The notes under the pieces were generated by a model. The model saw nothing but the letters and a program-made list of their open reading frames with translations. It did no database searches and was not told where the DNA came from. Both the position numbers and the translations under genes were made by a program. Below, piece by piece: positions 1 to 7,487 of a stretch of 29,119 nucleotides of DNA. The stretch covers positions 1-29,119 of the forward strand of contig DLMI01000170.1 in assembly GCA_002478145.1 (NCBI GenBank), read 5' to 3'. The stretch's first letter is position 1; every line of letters begins with the position of its first letter. This DNA comes from Acidobacteria bacterium UBA7540 (GTDB lineage Bacteria > Acidobacteriota > Terriglobia > UBA7540).

Positions 1-705
1 CTGGTGGCCGATGCCATGGTCGGCCAGGACGCCGTGCGCAGCGCCCAGGACTTCCACGAGCGGCTGGGAACCACCGGTGTGATCCTGACCAAGCTCGACG
101 GGGACGCGCGCGGCGGCGCGGCGCTCTCCATCCATCACGTCACCGGCCAGCCCATCAAGTTTATCGGAGTGGGCGAGAAATACGATGCGCTGGAAGTCTT
201 TTACCCGGACCGGATTGTGTCGCGCATCCTGGGCATGGGCGATATTCTTTCCCTGATCGAAAAGGCGGAAGAGAAGATTGATAAACAGAAGGCGCTGGAG
301 GTCCATCGCAAGCTACAATCGGATACTTTCACGTTGGAGGATCTTCGAGATCAGCTTCGCCAAGTGCGGAGCCTCGGGCCGATGGACCAGATGCTCGGCA
401 TGCTCCCCCAGGTGGGCATTTTCAAGGACGCCGGTAAGGCGCGCGTGGACGAGAAGGAGTTGACCCACATCGAGGCGATAATCAACTCCATGACTCCCCA
501 GGAGCGCCGCAATCACGAGATTATCAACGGGCGGCGGCGCAAGAGGATTGCGAAGGGGAGCGGCACCAGCGTCCAGCAGGTGAATCAGGTCTTGAAACAG
601 TACTTCCAAATGCGCAAGATGATGAAATCGTTCAGCCAGAACTTCCTGGGTCGACAACTCAGCCGGCTGAAGGTGCCGGCGGGGGAGGGCGGTGTGAACG
701 TCTGA
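1..705 (+). CDS. ffh: Signal recognition particle protein Ffh (SRP54), 3' part
   Basis: This is the C-terminal part of the SRP GTPase that binds 4.5S RNA and signal sequences of nascent membrane proteins. The reading frame is open from base 1, so the N-terminal N domain and most of the G domain lie outside the window. Visible G-domain pieces are [19 protein letters not shown] and the closing GVGEK. The M domain follows, with [25 protein letters not shown] and the RNA-binding [17 protein letters not shown] segment, then a methionine-rich QMRKMMKSF end. The neighbours rpsP, khpA, rimM, trmD and rplS are the usual partners. The GTG at base 4 is internal and not the true start. Identity is very secure. 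Confidence 0.97.
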   Translation: MVADAMVGQDAVRSAQDFHERLGTTGVILTKLDGDARGGAALSIHHVTGQPIKFIGVGEKYDALEVFYPDRIVSRILGMGDILSLIEKAEEKIDKQKALEVHRKLQSDTFTLEDLRDQLRQVRSLGPMDQMLGMLPQVGIFKDAGKARVDEKELTHIEAIINSMTPQERRNHEIINGRRRKRIAKGSGTSVQQVNQVLKQYFQMRKMMKSFSQNFLGRQLSRLKVPAGEGGVNV

Positions 706-723
706 AGGATGCCTTTGTGAACA

Positions 724-827
724 CTGTCATTCCGACCCTGAGCGCAGCGAAGGGGAGGAATCTCGCTCTGGAAGCAAGGCGAGATTCCTCGTCGTCCCGA
801 TCAGATCGGGACTCCTCGGAATGACAG
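724..827. repeat. Dispersed inverted repeat, family A copy 1 (ffh-rpsP gap)
   Basis: The edges CTGTCATTCCGA and TCGGAATGACAG are inverted, with GAATCTCGC and GCGAGATTC as inner arms. The right arm carries an extra small palindrome, CCCGATCAGATCGGG, between TCGTCGT and ACTCCTCGG. Five further copies lie at 4136, 5617, 7343, 10809 and 17093. The element follows ffh and could fold at the end of its mRNA. No transposase is linked. The rest of this gap (828-926) holds the rpsP leader. Confidence 0.9.
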
Positions 828-926
828 GCTAGGGGAGTTGTTCGGCTCAAGAGCAAGCGGCAGTTTGACCGGTGCGAAATGCCGCGGGTTTCGTAGCTTT
901 CAAAACTTGGATGTCAAGGGGGACGA

Positions 927-1178
927 TTGTTAAGGATACGTTTGGCCCGAACAGGAGCCAAGAAGAAGGTCAGTTACAGAATTGTGGTCATTGATGGCGA
1001 GAAGGCACGCAATGGGCGCTTCCTGGAGATACTTGGTCACTACAATCCGCGGCGGCATCCTCCGGAGTTGGTCTTTGATAAAGAACGCGCGAACTATTGG
1101 ATCAGCCGGGGTGCCCAGCCTTCGGAGACGATTCAGAGCCTGCTTAAGAACGTGCCGGAAGTCCCGAGCCAGAGCTGA
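927..1178 (+). CDS. rpsP: 30S ribosomal protein S16
   Basis: Small-subunit ribosomal protein S16, 83 aa, of normal family length. The N-terminus MLRIRLARTGAKKK and the following YRIVVID and GRFLEILGHYNP segments are diagnostic. The start is TTG, chosen because the conserved N-terminus begins exactly there and an AAGGGGGA Shine-Dalgarno lies a few bases upstream. The ATG at 911 is out of frame. rpsP is followed by khpA after about 110 bp, then rimM, trmD and rplS, the classical order. The TTG start on a highly expressed ribosomal gene is slightly unusual but convincing. Confidence 0.97.
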   Translation: MLRIRLARTGAKKKVSYRIVVIDGEKARNGRFLEILGHYNPRRHPPELVFDKERANYWISRGAQPSETIQSLLKNVPEVPSQS

Positions 1179-1289
1179 TGACACTCGGGCGGTTGCCGGG
1201 TTCAGGCCGGTGCGAGTTGCAATCATTTGTTCTAACACACCCTTTCCATTTCGGGATTCAAGTATGAGCTGCGTACTAGGGAGGGCCAC

Positions 1290-1520
1290 ATGAAGGAACT
1301 GATCGAAGCAATCGCAAAGGCGCTGGTCGACAATCCTGACCAGGTGTCGGTGCGGGCCGTAGAGGGCGAGCAGGTGACGGTGTTGGAACTTCGCGTGCAC
1401 CCTTCAGACCTGGGGAAGGTCATCGGCAAGCAAGGCCGAACGGCACGCTCCATCCGCACGATTCTCAATGCCGCGGGGATGAAGCTGAAGAAGCGATACA
1501 CCCTGGAGATTCTCGAGTAG
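1290..1520 (+). CDS. khpA: KH-domain RNA-binding protein KhpA
   Basis: A 76-aa protein that is almost entirely one type-II KH domain. The GxxG loop is seen as [18 protein letters not shown]. Proteins of this family (KhpA/YlqC) bind RNA, often with the Jag/KhpB partner, and affect translation and cell-envelope growth in Gram-positive bacteria. Its place between rpsP and rimM is the standard one. The ATG is preceded by GGGAGGG at good spacing. It ends just before a strong GC-rich hairpin (1541-1619). Confidence 0.93.
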   Translation: MKELIEAIAKALVDNPDQVSVRAVEGEQVTVLELRVHPSDLGKVIGKQGRTARSIRTILNAAGMKLKKRYTLEILE

Positions 1521-1540
1521 GAGGTCCCTCGGAATCGCTC

Positions 1541-1619
1541 CCGGAGCGCGGGCGTCTCGCCCGCATGTAGCAGTGGGCAGGATGCCCGCACCGCAGCGGG
1601 CGAGACGCCCGCGCTCCGG
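1541..1619. repeat. GC-rich hairpin repeat between khpA and rimM
   Basis: A perfect 24-bp inverted repeat (1541-1564 against 1596-1619) with a 31-base loop. The arm contains GCGGGCGTCTCGCCCGC, itself nearly palindromic. The loop has a smaller GGGC/GCCC pairing. There is no T-run after it, so it is not a classical terminator. It probably belongs to a dispersed GC-rich repeat family and would sit in the leader of rimM mRNA. Confidence 0.9.
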
Positions 1620-1643
1620 AAGGCGCGTAGGGATTGGGCAAAC

Positions 1644-2186
1644 TTGGCCGAGGACGTGCCAGATCGCTTCCTTGCTGTCGCTCGCGTCGTTCGTCCACAG
1701 GGACGCCGGGGGGAAGTCCTGGCCGAACCGCTGACGGATTCTTCCTCACGCTTCCAAGGACTCCGGCAGGTGTTCCTGGAGAATCCTGGAAAGGCTCCTC
1801 AGCCCATCAAGGTAGAGAATGTCTGGCCCCACAAGGGCCGGGTGGTGATCAAGTTTTCGGGTGTCGATTCCATCGATGGCGCCTCTCGCCTGAAAGGCCT
1901 GCATGTGCTGATTCCGGCGGAAGAGAGAATGCCACTTCCTCCGAATCACTATTACCTCTGGGAACTCCAAGGGTGCCGCGTCGTTACGGACCGCGGGGGA
2001 AGGCGAGTGGAGGTGGGCACGGTTACGGAAATCGAGCCCACGGGCGGTGTTGATGTTCTTCACGTGGCGACATCGCGCGGAGAAGTTCTGATTCCCCTGG
2101 CCCAGGCCATCTGCACGAAGATCGACACGGAAGCGAGGACGATCTTCATTGACCCGCCCGAGGACTTGTTGGACTTGAATGCATGA
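1644..2186 (+). CDS. rimM: Ribosome maturation factor RimM
   Basis: RimM binds S19 and assists 30S head assembly. The protein is 180 aa, a normal length. The N-terminal RimM domain begins at FLAVARVVRPQGRRGEV and the C-terminal PRC-barrel is seen around YYLWELQGCRVV and GEVLIPLAQAICTKID, ending with DPPEDLLDL. The TTG at 1644 is the best-placed start. A GTG at 1656 is an alternative. No strong Shine-Dalgarno is visible, and the region just upstream is the 1541-1619 hairpin. The stop overlaps the trmD start as ATGA (2183-2186), so the two are probably translationally coupled. Confidence 0.94.
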   Translation: MAEDVPDRFLAVARVVRPQGRRGEVLAEPLTDSSSRFQGLRQVFLENPGKAPQPIKVENVWPHKGRVVIKFSGVDSIDGASRLKGLHVLIPAEERMPLPPNHYYLWELQGCRVVTDRGGRRVEVGTVTEIEPTGGVDVLHVATSRGEVLIPLAQAICTKIDTEARTIFIDPPEDLLDLNA

Positions 2187-2992
2187 CGTTTGACGTTATC
2201 ACCATCTTTCCGGACTTCTTCAACAGCATGCTGGAGCACGGCGTGCTCAAGCGCGCGATCGCCGGCGGCCAGGCCAGCATCCGCTTGCATGACTTGCGCG
2301 ACTTCACCGAGGACCGCCACCGAACCGTGGACGACCGGCCCTTCGGGGGCGGGCCCGGAATGGTTTTTAAGCCCGACCCGGTTTTCAAAGCCGTCGCCGC
2401 GCTGGAAGCTGGAATGCCGGGCCGGCGCCTCCCCGTGATCCTGCTTTCGCCACAGGGAAGGCTCTTTACCCAAACGGTGGCCGAGGAGTTGATGGGGCAG
2501 GATCGCCTCGTGCTGATTTGTGGCAGGTACGAGGGGGTGGACGAACGTATCGCGGAACACGTGGCCACCGACGAGATCTCGATTGGGGACTACGTGCTCA
2601 GTGGTGGGGAACTTCCTGCCGCGTTGATTATGGAATCCGTGGTCCGCCTCCTGCCAGGAGTTCTGGGCAACGAAGAATCCGCGCCCCAGGATTCCTTCAC
2701 GACCAGGCAGGCAGGCTCCCGCGAATTCCGACACGGCCTGCTCGATTTTCCCCATTACACACGGCCCGCAGAGTTCCAGGGTTGGAAAGTCCCGGAAGTC
2801 CTGCTTTCGGGGAATCACGAAGAAATTCGCCGCTGGCGCCGCCAGCGAGCGCTCGAGAAAACATGGCGGAGGCGGCCCGATTTGCTGGCCGGCTTTCCAT
2901 TGAGCGAAGAAGACCGGCAATGGCTGGATGCCCTCCAGCGCGAGGGGTGCGAACCGGTCGTTATTTCAAGTTTGGGAGAACAGAAATTATGA
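2183..2992 (+). CDS. trmD: tRNA (guanine-N1)-methyltransferase TrmD
   Basis: TrmD makes m1G37 in tRNAs reading CNN codons, using S-adenosylmethionine, and prevents +1 frameshifting. It is 269 aa, a normal length. The start [13 protein letters not shown] is typical. The knotted SPOUT core is seen as [12 protein letters not shown] and [13 protein letters not shown], followed by the [19 protein letters not shown] segment. It overlaps rimM upstream and rplS downstream (ATGA at 2989-2992). The long minus-strand frame opposite it is a GC-rich shadow. Confidence 0.97.
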   Translation: MTFDVITIFPDFFNSMLEHGVLKRAIAGGQASIRLHDLRDFTEDRHRTVDDRPFGGGPGMVFKPDPVFKAVAALEAGMPGRRLPVILLSPQGRLFTQTVAEELMGQDRLVLICGRYEGVDERIAEHVATDEISIGDYVLSGGELPAALIMESVVRLLPGVLGNEESAPQDSFTTRQAGSREFRHGLLDFPHYTRPAEFQGWKVPEVLLSGNHEEIRRWRRQRALEKTWRRRPDLLAGFPLSEEDRQWLDALQREGCEPVVISSLGEQKL

Positions 2993-3345
2993 ACGCGCTC
3001 GAAAAGGTTGAACAACTGCAAATGAAGAAAGACTTGCCCTCGTTCCGGTCCGGAGACACCGTGCGTGTGCACGTCAAAATCAAAGAAGGCGACAAGGAAC
3101 GAATTCAGGTCTTCGAAGGCACAGTCATCGGCCAACGGCGAGCCCGGAATCACTCCACCTTCACGGTTCGCAAGACCTCCTTCGGCCAGGGAGTGGAACG
3201 CATCTTCCCCTTGCACTCACCCATTATCGATAAGATCGAAGTGGTTCGTTCCGGCCGGGTGCGCCGCGCGAAGCTCTACTACCTGCGCAAGCTGCGGGGC
3301 AAGGCAGCGCGACTACGCGAGGTCCGAACAGAACAGGAAGCCTGA
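2989..3345 (+). CDS. rplS: 50S ribosomal protein L19
   Basis: Ribosomal protein L19, located at the 30S-50S interface, 118 aa. Motifs include [51 protein letters not shown] and [18 protein letters not shown]. The ATG at 2989 is the family start and overlaps the trmD stop. A longer open frame reaching back into trmD is not used. It is followed after 9 bp by rnhB. Confidence 0.97.
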   Translation: MNALEKVEQLQMKKDLPSFRSGDTVRVHVKIKEGDKERIQVFEGTVIGQRRARNHSTFTVRKTSFGQGVERIFPLHSPIIDKIEVVRSGRVRRAKLYYLRKLRGKAARLREVRTEQEA

Positions 3346-3354
3346 ACAGCGGTT

Positions 3355-4047
3355 GTGGCTCACACCATGCCGGCCTTGCGAAACTCCGGTGAATTCAAGT
3401 GTACGCGGAAGCTGGAGGAGCAGGCCCTGCGCGCGGGGTGGCGTCTGGTTGCGGGATGCGACGAAGTGGGACGAGGCGCGCTCCTCGGCCCCCTCTATGC
3501 CGCCGCCGTCATTCTCGATCCCGCCCGACCCATCGCGGGCGTGGATGACTCAAAAAAACTCACTCCCCCTGAGCGCGAATCGCTTGCCCTACAAATCACT
3601 GAAAAAGCCCTTGCTTTCCAGGTTGTCTCCCTTTCGGCGGCGGAGGTTGATGCCCTGAACGTGTACGAGGCATCGAGGCAGGGAATGATCCGCGCGGTGC
3701 TGGCCCTCGACCCGGCTCCCGAATTCATCCTTACAGACGCCATGCCTCTCAAGGGCTCTCCCAAGGCCACCGGGTTTGTGATTCCTCACCGCGCGGTGAT
3801 CCACGGCGACGCGCTCTCGGTCTCCATTGCCGCTGCCTCCATCCTGGCCAAAGTGGCCCGCGATGCGCATCTCCGAGCCCTCGATCGCTTGTACCCACAG
3901 TATGGCCTGGCAAGGAATAAGGGTTATGGGACGCGAAAACACCTTGAAGCTCTCGCTGTCTACGGTCCTTGTGCCGAGCACCGGAAAACCTATCAGCCTG
4001 TGAAGGATTTCCTGCTTCCGCTTTTCCCGTTTGCGGTTGCGCCGTAG
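3355..4047 (+). CDS. rnhB: Ribonuclease HII
   Basis: RNase HII cuts RNA in RNA-DNA hybrids and starts removal of single ribonucleotides from DNA. The protein is 230 aa with this start. The catalytic DE pair is in AGCDEVGRGALLGPL, followed by DDSKKL, the third acid in ILTDAMPL and the fourth near HGDALSVSIAAASILAKVARD. The C-terminal HRKTYQPVKDF is typical. The GTG at 3355 gives the longest form. The ATG at 3367 is an equally plausible start. It is probably cotranscribed with rplS. Confidence 0.95.
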   Translation: MAHTMPALRNSGEFKCTRKLEEQALRAGWRLVAGCDEVGRGALLGPLYAAAVILDPARPIAGVDDSKKLTPPERESLALQITEKALAFQVVSLSAAEVDALNVYEASRQGMIRAVLALDPAPEFILTDAMPLKGSPKATGFVIPHRAVIHGDALSVSIAAASILAKVARDAHLRALDRLYPQYGLARNKGYGTRKHLEALAVYGPCAEHRKTYQPVKDFLLPLFPFAVAP

Positions 4048-4066
4048 CTTGCCTTACCTTTGGAGT

Positions 4067-4084
4067 GCGGCAGCTTGCTGCCGC
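4067..4084. repeat. Short perfect hairpin after rnhB
   Basis: GCGGCAG and CTGCCGC form a 7-bp stem with a CTTG loop, 20 bp after the rnhB stop. It has no following T-run, so its role as a terminator is uncertain. With the family A copy at 4136-4258 it accounts for most of the 4048-4278 gap. Confidence 0.7.
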
Positions 4085-4135
4085 TGGAGTTTGGACATTG
4101 GTTAGCCGCAAACAAGGGGGCTGCCCAAGGGGGGA

Positions 4136-4258
4136 TGTCATTCCGAGCGCAGCGAGGAATCTCGCTCTGCGGTGAGGTGGATCGGAGCTCAAGGTGGACC
4201 AGGGGACTGGGTGGAAGAAAGAACCAGAGCGAGATTCCTCGCTGCGCTCGGAATGACA
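4136..4258. repeat. Dispersed inverted repeat, family A copy 2
   Basis: The left arm from TGTCATTCCGAGCGCAGCGA and the right arm ending in GCTGCGCTCGGAATGACA are near-perfect inverted copies of over 30 bp. They enclose about 55 bp of unrelated sequence. The element lies directly upstream of pyrC, and the open frame that extends pyrC upstream runs through it, which argues against that longer start. Confidence 0.92.
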
Positions 4259-4278
4259 ATGGGAGGGCCGACACTCGC

Positions 4279-5562
4279 ATGGCATCGTTACTCATTAAAG
4301 GCGGCCACGTGATATCTCCCGAAGACCAATGGGACGGCGAGCTCGACGTGCTCGTCGAAGATGGCACGATTCGCCGCATCGCGCCGCAAATCAGCGAGGT
4401 GGCTGACGAGCTGGTGGAGGCAGCCGGCAAAGTCGTCTCACCGGGCTTCGTCGACATCCATGTTCACTTGCGCGAGCCCGGCGGTGAAATCTCCGAGACT
4501 CTGGAGACGGGATTGGCAGCCGCGGTGGCCGGAGGCTTTACCGCCGTCTGTCCCATGCCCAACACCAAGCCGGTTATCGACCGCCCGGAGCTGGTGCGCG
4601 CCATGATCGACAAAGCTCAGCGAATCGGCCTGGCCCGCGTGCTTCCCATCGCCGCAGTTTCAATGGGAAGCCAGGGGGAATCGCTTACCGATTTTCGGGC
4701 GCTGGCGGCGGCCGGTGCGGTGGCCTTTTCCGACGATGGCCGGCCGGTGAAGAATGCCGGCTTATTGAGGCGCGCTTTGGAAGTGGCGCGTGAGGTCAAT
4801 GCCCCCTTGATGGACCACTGTGAAGACCCCAGCTTGAGCGCCTCCGGGGTGATCAACGAAGGCCCGGTCTCAAAGCAGCTTAAGGTCAGAGGCATTCCCA
4901 GCGCCTCGGAAGACGTTTGCGTGGCCCGCGATCTGATCGTCGCGGAGTCTGTCGGCGCGCGCCTGCACGTGTGTCACGTGTCCACCGCCCGTTCCATAGA
5001 GCTGGTACGCTTGGGCAAACGCCGTGGCATCCGCGTGACTTGTGAGGCGACGCCGCACCATTTCACGCTCACCGATGACGCGGTGCTCCAACACGGAACG
5101 AATGCCAAAGTGAATCCTCCGCTGCGCAGTGCCCAGGATGTTGAAGCCATTGTGGCAGGGCTTATGGATGGAACGGTTGACGCCATCGCCAGCGACCACG
5201 CTCCTCACGCCCCCGAACTCAAAGCCAAGCCTCTGGGCAGCGACGCCCCCTTCGGCATCATCGGTCTGGAAACGGCGCTGGGCCTGGCGCTTACGCAATT
5301 GGTCCACACCGGCAAGATCTCGATGTGGCATCTCGTCTCGTTGATGAGCACCAACCCGGCGCGTATCGTCAACCAGCCCTATGGCCGCCTTAGCGTGGGC
5401 GGGCCAGCCGACATCACCATCTTCGACCCCCAGCTCGAGTGGACCTACCACGCCGCCGCAGGCCGCTCCAAAAGCTGCAATTCGCCCTTCGATGGGTGGA
5501 AGTTTAAAGGCGCTGTCGTGGCGACTGTCGTCGGGGGAAAGGTCGTTTATCGCCGCGCGTAG
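4279..5562 (+). CDS. pyrC: Dihydroorotase, class I
   Basis: Zinc enzyme of de novo pyrimidine synthesis that cyclises N-carbamoyl-aspartate to dihydroorotate; 427 aa. Metal ligands are visible: H61 and H63 in DIHVHLREPG, D153 in FSDDG, H180 in MDHCED, H233 in CHVSTA and D306 in ASDHAPH. EATPHHFTLTDDAV and NAKVNPPLR are further signatures. The ATG at 4279 matches the family N-terminus (LLIKGGHVISP). The upstream extension is inside a repeat. Usually pyrB precedes pyrC, but here it does not. pyrC converges on pyrE/pyrF. Confidence 0.96.
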   Translation: MASLLIKGGHVISPEDQWDGELDVLVEDGTIRRIAPQISEVADELVEAAGKVVSPGFVDIHVHLREPGGEISETLETGLAAAVAGGFTAVCPMPNTKPVIDRPELVRAMIDKAQRIGLARVLPIAAVSMGSQGESLTDFRALAAAGAVAFSDDGRPVKNAGLLRRALEVAREVNAPLMDHCEDPSLSASGVINEGPVSKQLKVRGIPSASEDVCVARDLIVAESVGARLHVCHVSTARSIELVRLGKRRGIRVTCEATPHHFTLTDDAVLQHGTNAKVNPPLRSAQDVEAIVAGLMDGTVDAIASDHAPHAPELKAKPLGSDAPFGIIGLETALGLALTQLVHTGKISMWHLVSLMSTNPARIVNQPYGRLSVGGPADITIFDPQLEWTYHAAAGRSKSCNSPFDGWKFKGAVVATVVGGKVVYRRA

Positions 5563-5616
5563 CGACGCCTTTACGTGATAAGAGGCACACAACGCCGCTT
5601 GGAGAGCGCCCGCTCA

Positions 5617-5725
5617 CTGTCATGCTGAGTCCGCCGCGGCGGACGAAGCATCTCGCCCTGCTGTTTCTCGGCAGGAAAGTCCAGAGCGAGATTCTTCGCT
5701 CCGCTCCGCTGCGCTCAGAATGACA
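5617..5725. repeat. Dispersed inverted repeat, family A copy 3 (pyrC-pyrE)
   Basis: The left edge CTGTCATGCTGAG and the right edge CTCAGAATGACA are inverted, with GCATCTCGCCC and GCGAGATTC as inner parts. Here the left arm carries the extra palindrome GTCCGCCGCGGCGGAC, where other copies have GCGAAGC. It lies between the convergent pyrC and pyrE stops and could act as a bidirectional terminator. Confidence 0.88.
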
Positions 5726-5737
5726 CCGGTGTGACAT

Positions 5738-5755
5738 TTCTCAGCAACCTGTCAG
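5738..5755 (-). repeat. Outer repeat half-copy at the pyrE stop codon
   Basis: On the minus strand this reads CTGACAGGTTGCTGAGAA, and the TGA is the pyrE stop. The same CAGGTTGCTGA motif follows the TAG stop of lutC at 10781 and recurs inverted at 10914-10932. The half-copy flanks family A copy 3. Confidence 0.75.
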
Positions 5756-6330
5756 GGGCGCTTCGTGCGGCTGCCAGGTTTGACGGCGGGGATGCCGGAC
5801 TTGCAGAGAGGACATTCGGCGGGATTGTAGTTTTGAATGGATAAGGTTAACAGCGCCGCCTTGGGCACACCGAGGTCGGCCGCGCCGCCGCTGCGGTCGA
5901 TCAGCGCCCCGGCGCCGACCACCTTCCCTCCGGCTTCCTCAACACATCTCATCGTTTCACGCGTCGAGAGGCCTGTGGTCATCACGTCTTCCACGACGAG
6001 TGTCGGCTCACCGGCAGCCAGGCTGAATCCCCGGCGCAGGGTCATGTTGCCGTCCTGCCGCTCCGTAAAAAGCGCCCGAATGCCGAGCGCTCGGGCGACC
6101 TCGTGAGCCACCAGGATTCCGCCCAGCGCAGGCGCAGCCACCACCGTTGCGCCCACATGCCGCAACTTCGCAGCGAGTTCGGAGCACAGTTGTTCGGCGA
6201 CTTTGGGGTGTTGCAACACCAGAGCGCATTGTATGTAGCGGTCGCTGTGCAAGCCCGAGGAAAGGATGAAGTGGCCCTCGAGGAGAGCCGCGTTCTCGCG
6301 AAAGACTTTCAGGATTTCGTTGTCGGTCAT
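5752..6330 (-). CDS. pyrE: Orotate phosphoribosyltransferase
   Basis: Joins orotate to PRPP to give orotidine 5'-phosphate; 192 aa. The PRPP-binding loop is LVVEDVMTTGLSTRETM. Other signatures are HFILSSGLHSDRYIQ, APALGGILVAHEVARALG and FTERQDG. The C-terminus CPLCKSGIPAVKPGSR is found in a common subgroup of bacterial PyrE. The Shine-Dalgarno CAGGGGG lies about 8 bases before the ATG. It follows pyrF on the same strand, with a 62-bp gap largely filled by a three-stem palindrome. The stop codon TGA lies in the edge of a repeat (5738-5755). Confidence 0.96.
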   Translation of the reverse strand: MTDNEILKVFRENAALLEGHFILSSGLHSDRYIQCALVLQHPKVAEQLCSELAAKLRHVGATVVAAPALGGILVAHEVARALGIRALFTERQDGNMTLRRGFSLAAGEPTLVVEDVMTTGLSTRETMRCVEEAGGKVVGAGALIDRSGGAADLGVPKAALLTLSIQNYNPAECPLCKSGIPAVKPGSRTKRP

Positions 6331-6346
6331 GAGTTGCGCCCCCTGG

Positions 6347-6397
6347 TGTAGGGGCGAGCGGCGCTCGCCCGAGGGCCGAACGCCGTTCGGCCCTACA
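6347..6397. repeat. Two-hairpin palindromic repeat between pyrF and pyrE
   Basis: Two perfect hairpins stand side by side: GGGCGAGC-GGC-GCTCGCCC (6352-6370) and GGGCCGAAC-GCC-GTTCGGCCC (6373-6393). They are enclosed by TGTA and TACA, so the whole could fold as a three-way junction. The pyrF stop codon (minus TAG, 6393-6395) lies inside it. Confidence 0.85.
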
Positions 6398-7208
6398 AGG
6401 CCCGTCTGGCTGCAGCGCTGGGACGCGCTGTGCTCAACGCCCCATCCATTTCGGCAACAATCGCATCCGCGGCAGCGACCGGATCAGGCGCGCCGGTAAT
6501 CGGTCGTCCCACAACCAGATAATCCGCTCCCGCTGCGATGGCGCTCGCCGGGGTCGCAATGCGAGCCTGGTCGTCTGTGGCGGCGGAGCCCCGCACCGGA
6601 TGGTGCAGGGCAGAGGCAGGCCGAATCCCTGGTGTGACAATCAGGAACCCGGGGCCGCACGCCTGTCGAATGGCGGAGATTTCGCGCGGCGAGGCCACCA
6701 CGCCATCCAGTCCTGCACTTTGCGCCAAGCGAGCCAGCCGGAGCACAGCTTCGACCGGCGTTCCTGAAATGCCCAACTCCTCGAGGTCCTGGCTTGCGAG
6801 GCTGGTCAGGATGGTTACCGCCAGCACCCTTGGGCGCGCCTCATCCCCGACCGCAATCCCGGCGGAGCCCCGCACCGGATGGTGCAGGGCGGAGCGCACT
6901 CCTTCGAGCGCCGCTTCCATCATTTTCCGCCCACCCGATGCGTGGACGTTCACCATGCTGACCCCGAGTTCCGCAGCTTCGCGGGCCGCCGCCCGCACAG
7001 TGTTTGGGATGTCATGGAATTTCAGGTCGAGGAAAACCCTTTGGCCCGTGGTTACGAGGTAACGCACCGGCACGGGGCCTTCGGCGGTGAAAAGTTCCGA
7101 GCCCACTTTGAACATTCCTGCATGGCCTTGCAGCCTTTCCGCCATTCGGGTTGCAGCGTTGCCATTTGGCAGATCCAGCGCCACGATTAGTTTGTCTCGT
7201 GTAGTCAT
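6393..7208 (-). CDS. pyrF: Orotidine 5'-phosphate decarboxylase with two in-frame repeat inserts
   Basis: Decarboxylates OMP to UMP; 271 aa, longer than the usual 230-250. Signatures are IVALDLPNG, the catalytic DLKFHDIPNTV, VNVHASGG, VTILTSL, IVTPGIRP and AAGADYLVVGRPIT. Two positions carry the same added peptide ALHHPVRGSA, encoded by identical 31-bp DNA repeats (see 6581 and 6860). One precedes VLAVTILTS; the other follows TPGIRPAS. Both sites are normally short loops, so the enzyme may still work. A TACAAT box lies 7 bp before the ATG on the minus strand, so the mRNA may be leaderless. Transcribed ahead of pyrE. Confidence 0.95.
   Translation of the reverse strand: MTTRDKLIVALDLPNGNAATRMAERLQGHAGMFKVGSELFTAEGPVPVRYLVTTGQRVFLDLKFHDIPNTVRAAAREAAELGVSMVNVHASGGRKMMEAALEGVRSALHHPVRGSAGIAVGDEARPRVLAVTILTSLASQDLEELGISGTPVEAVLRLARLAQSAGLDGVVASPREISAIRQACGPGFLIVTPGIRPASALHHPVRGSAATDDQARIATPASAIAAGADYLVVGRPITGAPDPVAAADAIVAEMDGALSTARPSAAARRAL
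6581..6611. repeat. In-frame repeat inside pyrF, copy 1
   Basis: A 31-bp sequence identical to 6860-6890 and exactly 279 bp (93 codons) away, so both are read in the same frame. The minus-strand translation is ALHHPVRGSA. It contains a near-palindrome, CCCTGCACC-ATC-CGGTGCGGGG, with one mismatch in the stem. This copy sits in the loop after TPGIRP. Confidence 0.93.
6860..6890. repeat. In-frame repeat inside pyrF, copy 2
   Basis: The second identical 31-bp copy, encoding the same ALHHPVRGSA peptide, placed just before the strand VLAVTILTS. Flanking bases differ from copy 1 except for a GAG shortly after the repeat. This suggests insertion of a mobile palindrome, not a local tandem duplication of pyrF. 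Confidence 0.93.
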
Positions 7209-7342
7209 CTGTTTGATTGTAGAAGAACGTGGGAAGAAGGGGAATGGGAATTTACCTCAATGACAGACGACTTTAACTTGCGAATTCAGGTTGAAGACCG
7301 ACTCATACGGGATGTCCGTCGTTCGTAGAGCATAACCCCATT

Positions 7343-7438
7343 GCCTGTCATTCTGAGCGAAGCGAAGAATCCCGGCATTTTTCGCAGTGGTTGAGCTTTC
7401 TAATGCGGAGATTCTTCGCTTCGCTCAGAATGACAGGC
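7343..7438. repeat. Dispersed inverted repeat, family A copy 4
   Basis: A perfect 29-bp inverted repeat: 7343-7371 against 7410-7438, edges GCCTGTCATTCTGAGCGAAG and CTTCGCTCAGAATGACAGGC. The loop is 38 bp. It lies between the pyrF start and the gltX stop, both on minus, and is the cleanest copy in the window. The rest of the 7209-7487 gap shows no gene. Confidence 0.94.
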
Positions 7439-7487
7439 GGTGGCCTTTTCTTCTACGAATGGCGAACAACCCGGATCAGAACCCTTT

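Noticed and set aside
724..827. Family A repeat considered as a rho-independent terminator
   Set aside because: Stable stem but with a long loop and no T-run; copies also occur within a likely operon (17093-17217), so a general terminator role is not supported.
2060..2920. A 286-codon open frame on minus opposite trmD
   Set aside because: It is antisense to a clearly conserved trmD, has no recognisable domain, and arises from GC-rich codon bias.
1..4047. ffh to rnhB block considered as unusual gene order
   Set aside because: This order is common in many bacterial phyla and needs no special explanation.
4060..4278. Upstream extension of pyrC
   Set aside because: The added 73 residues are translated from the hairpin and family A repeat; the family N-terminus begins at 4279.
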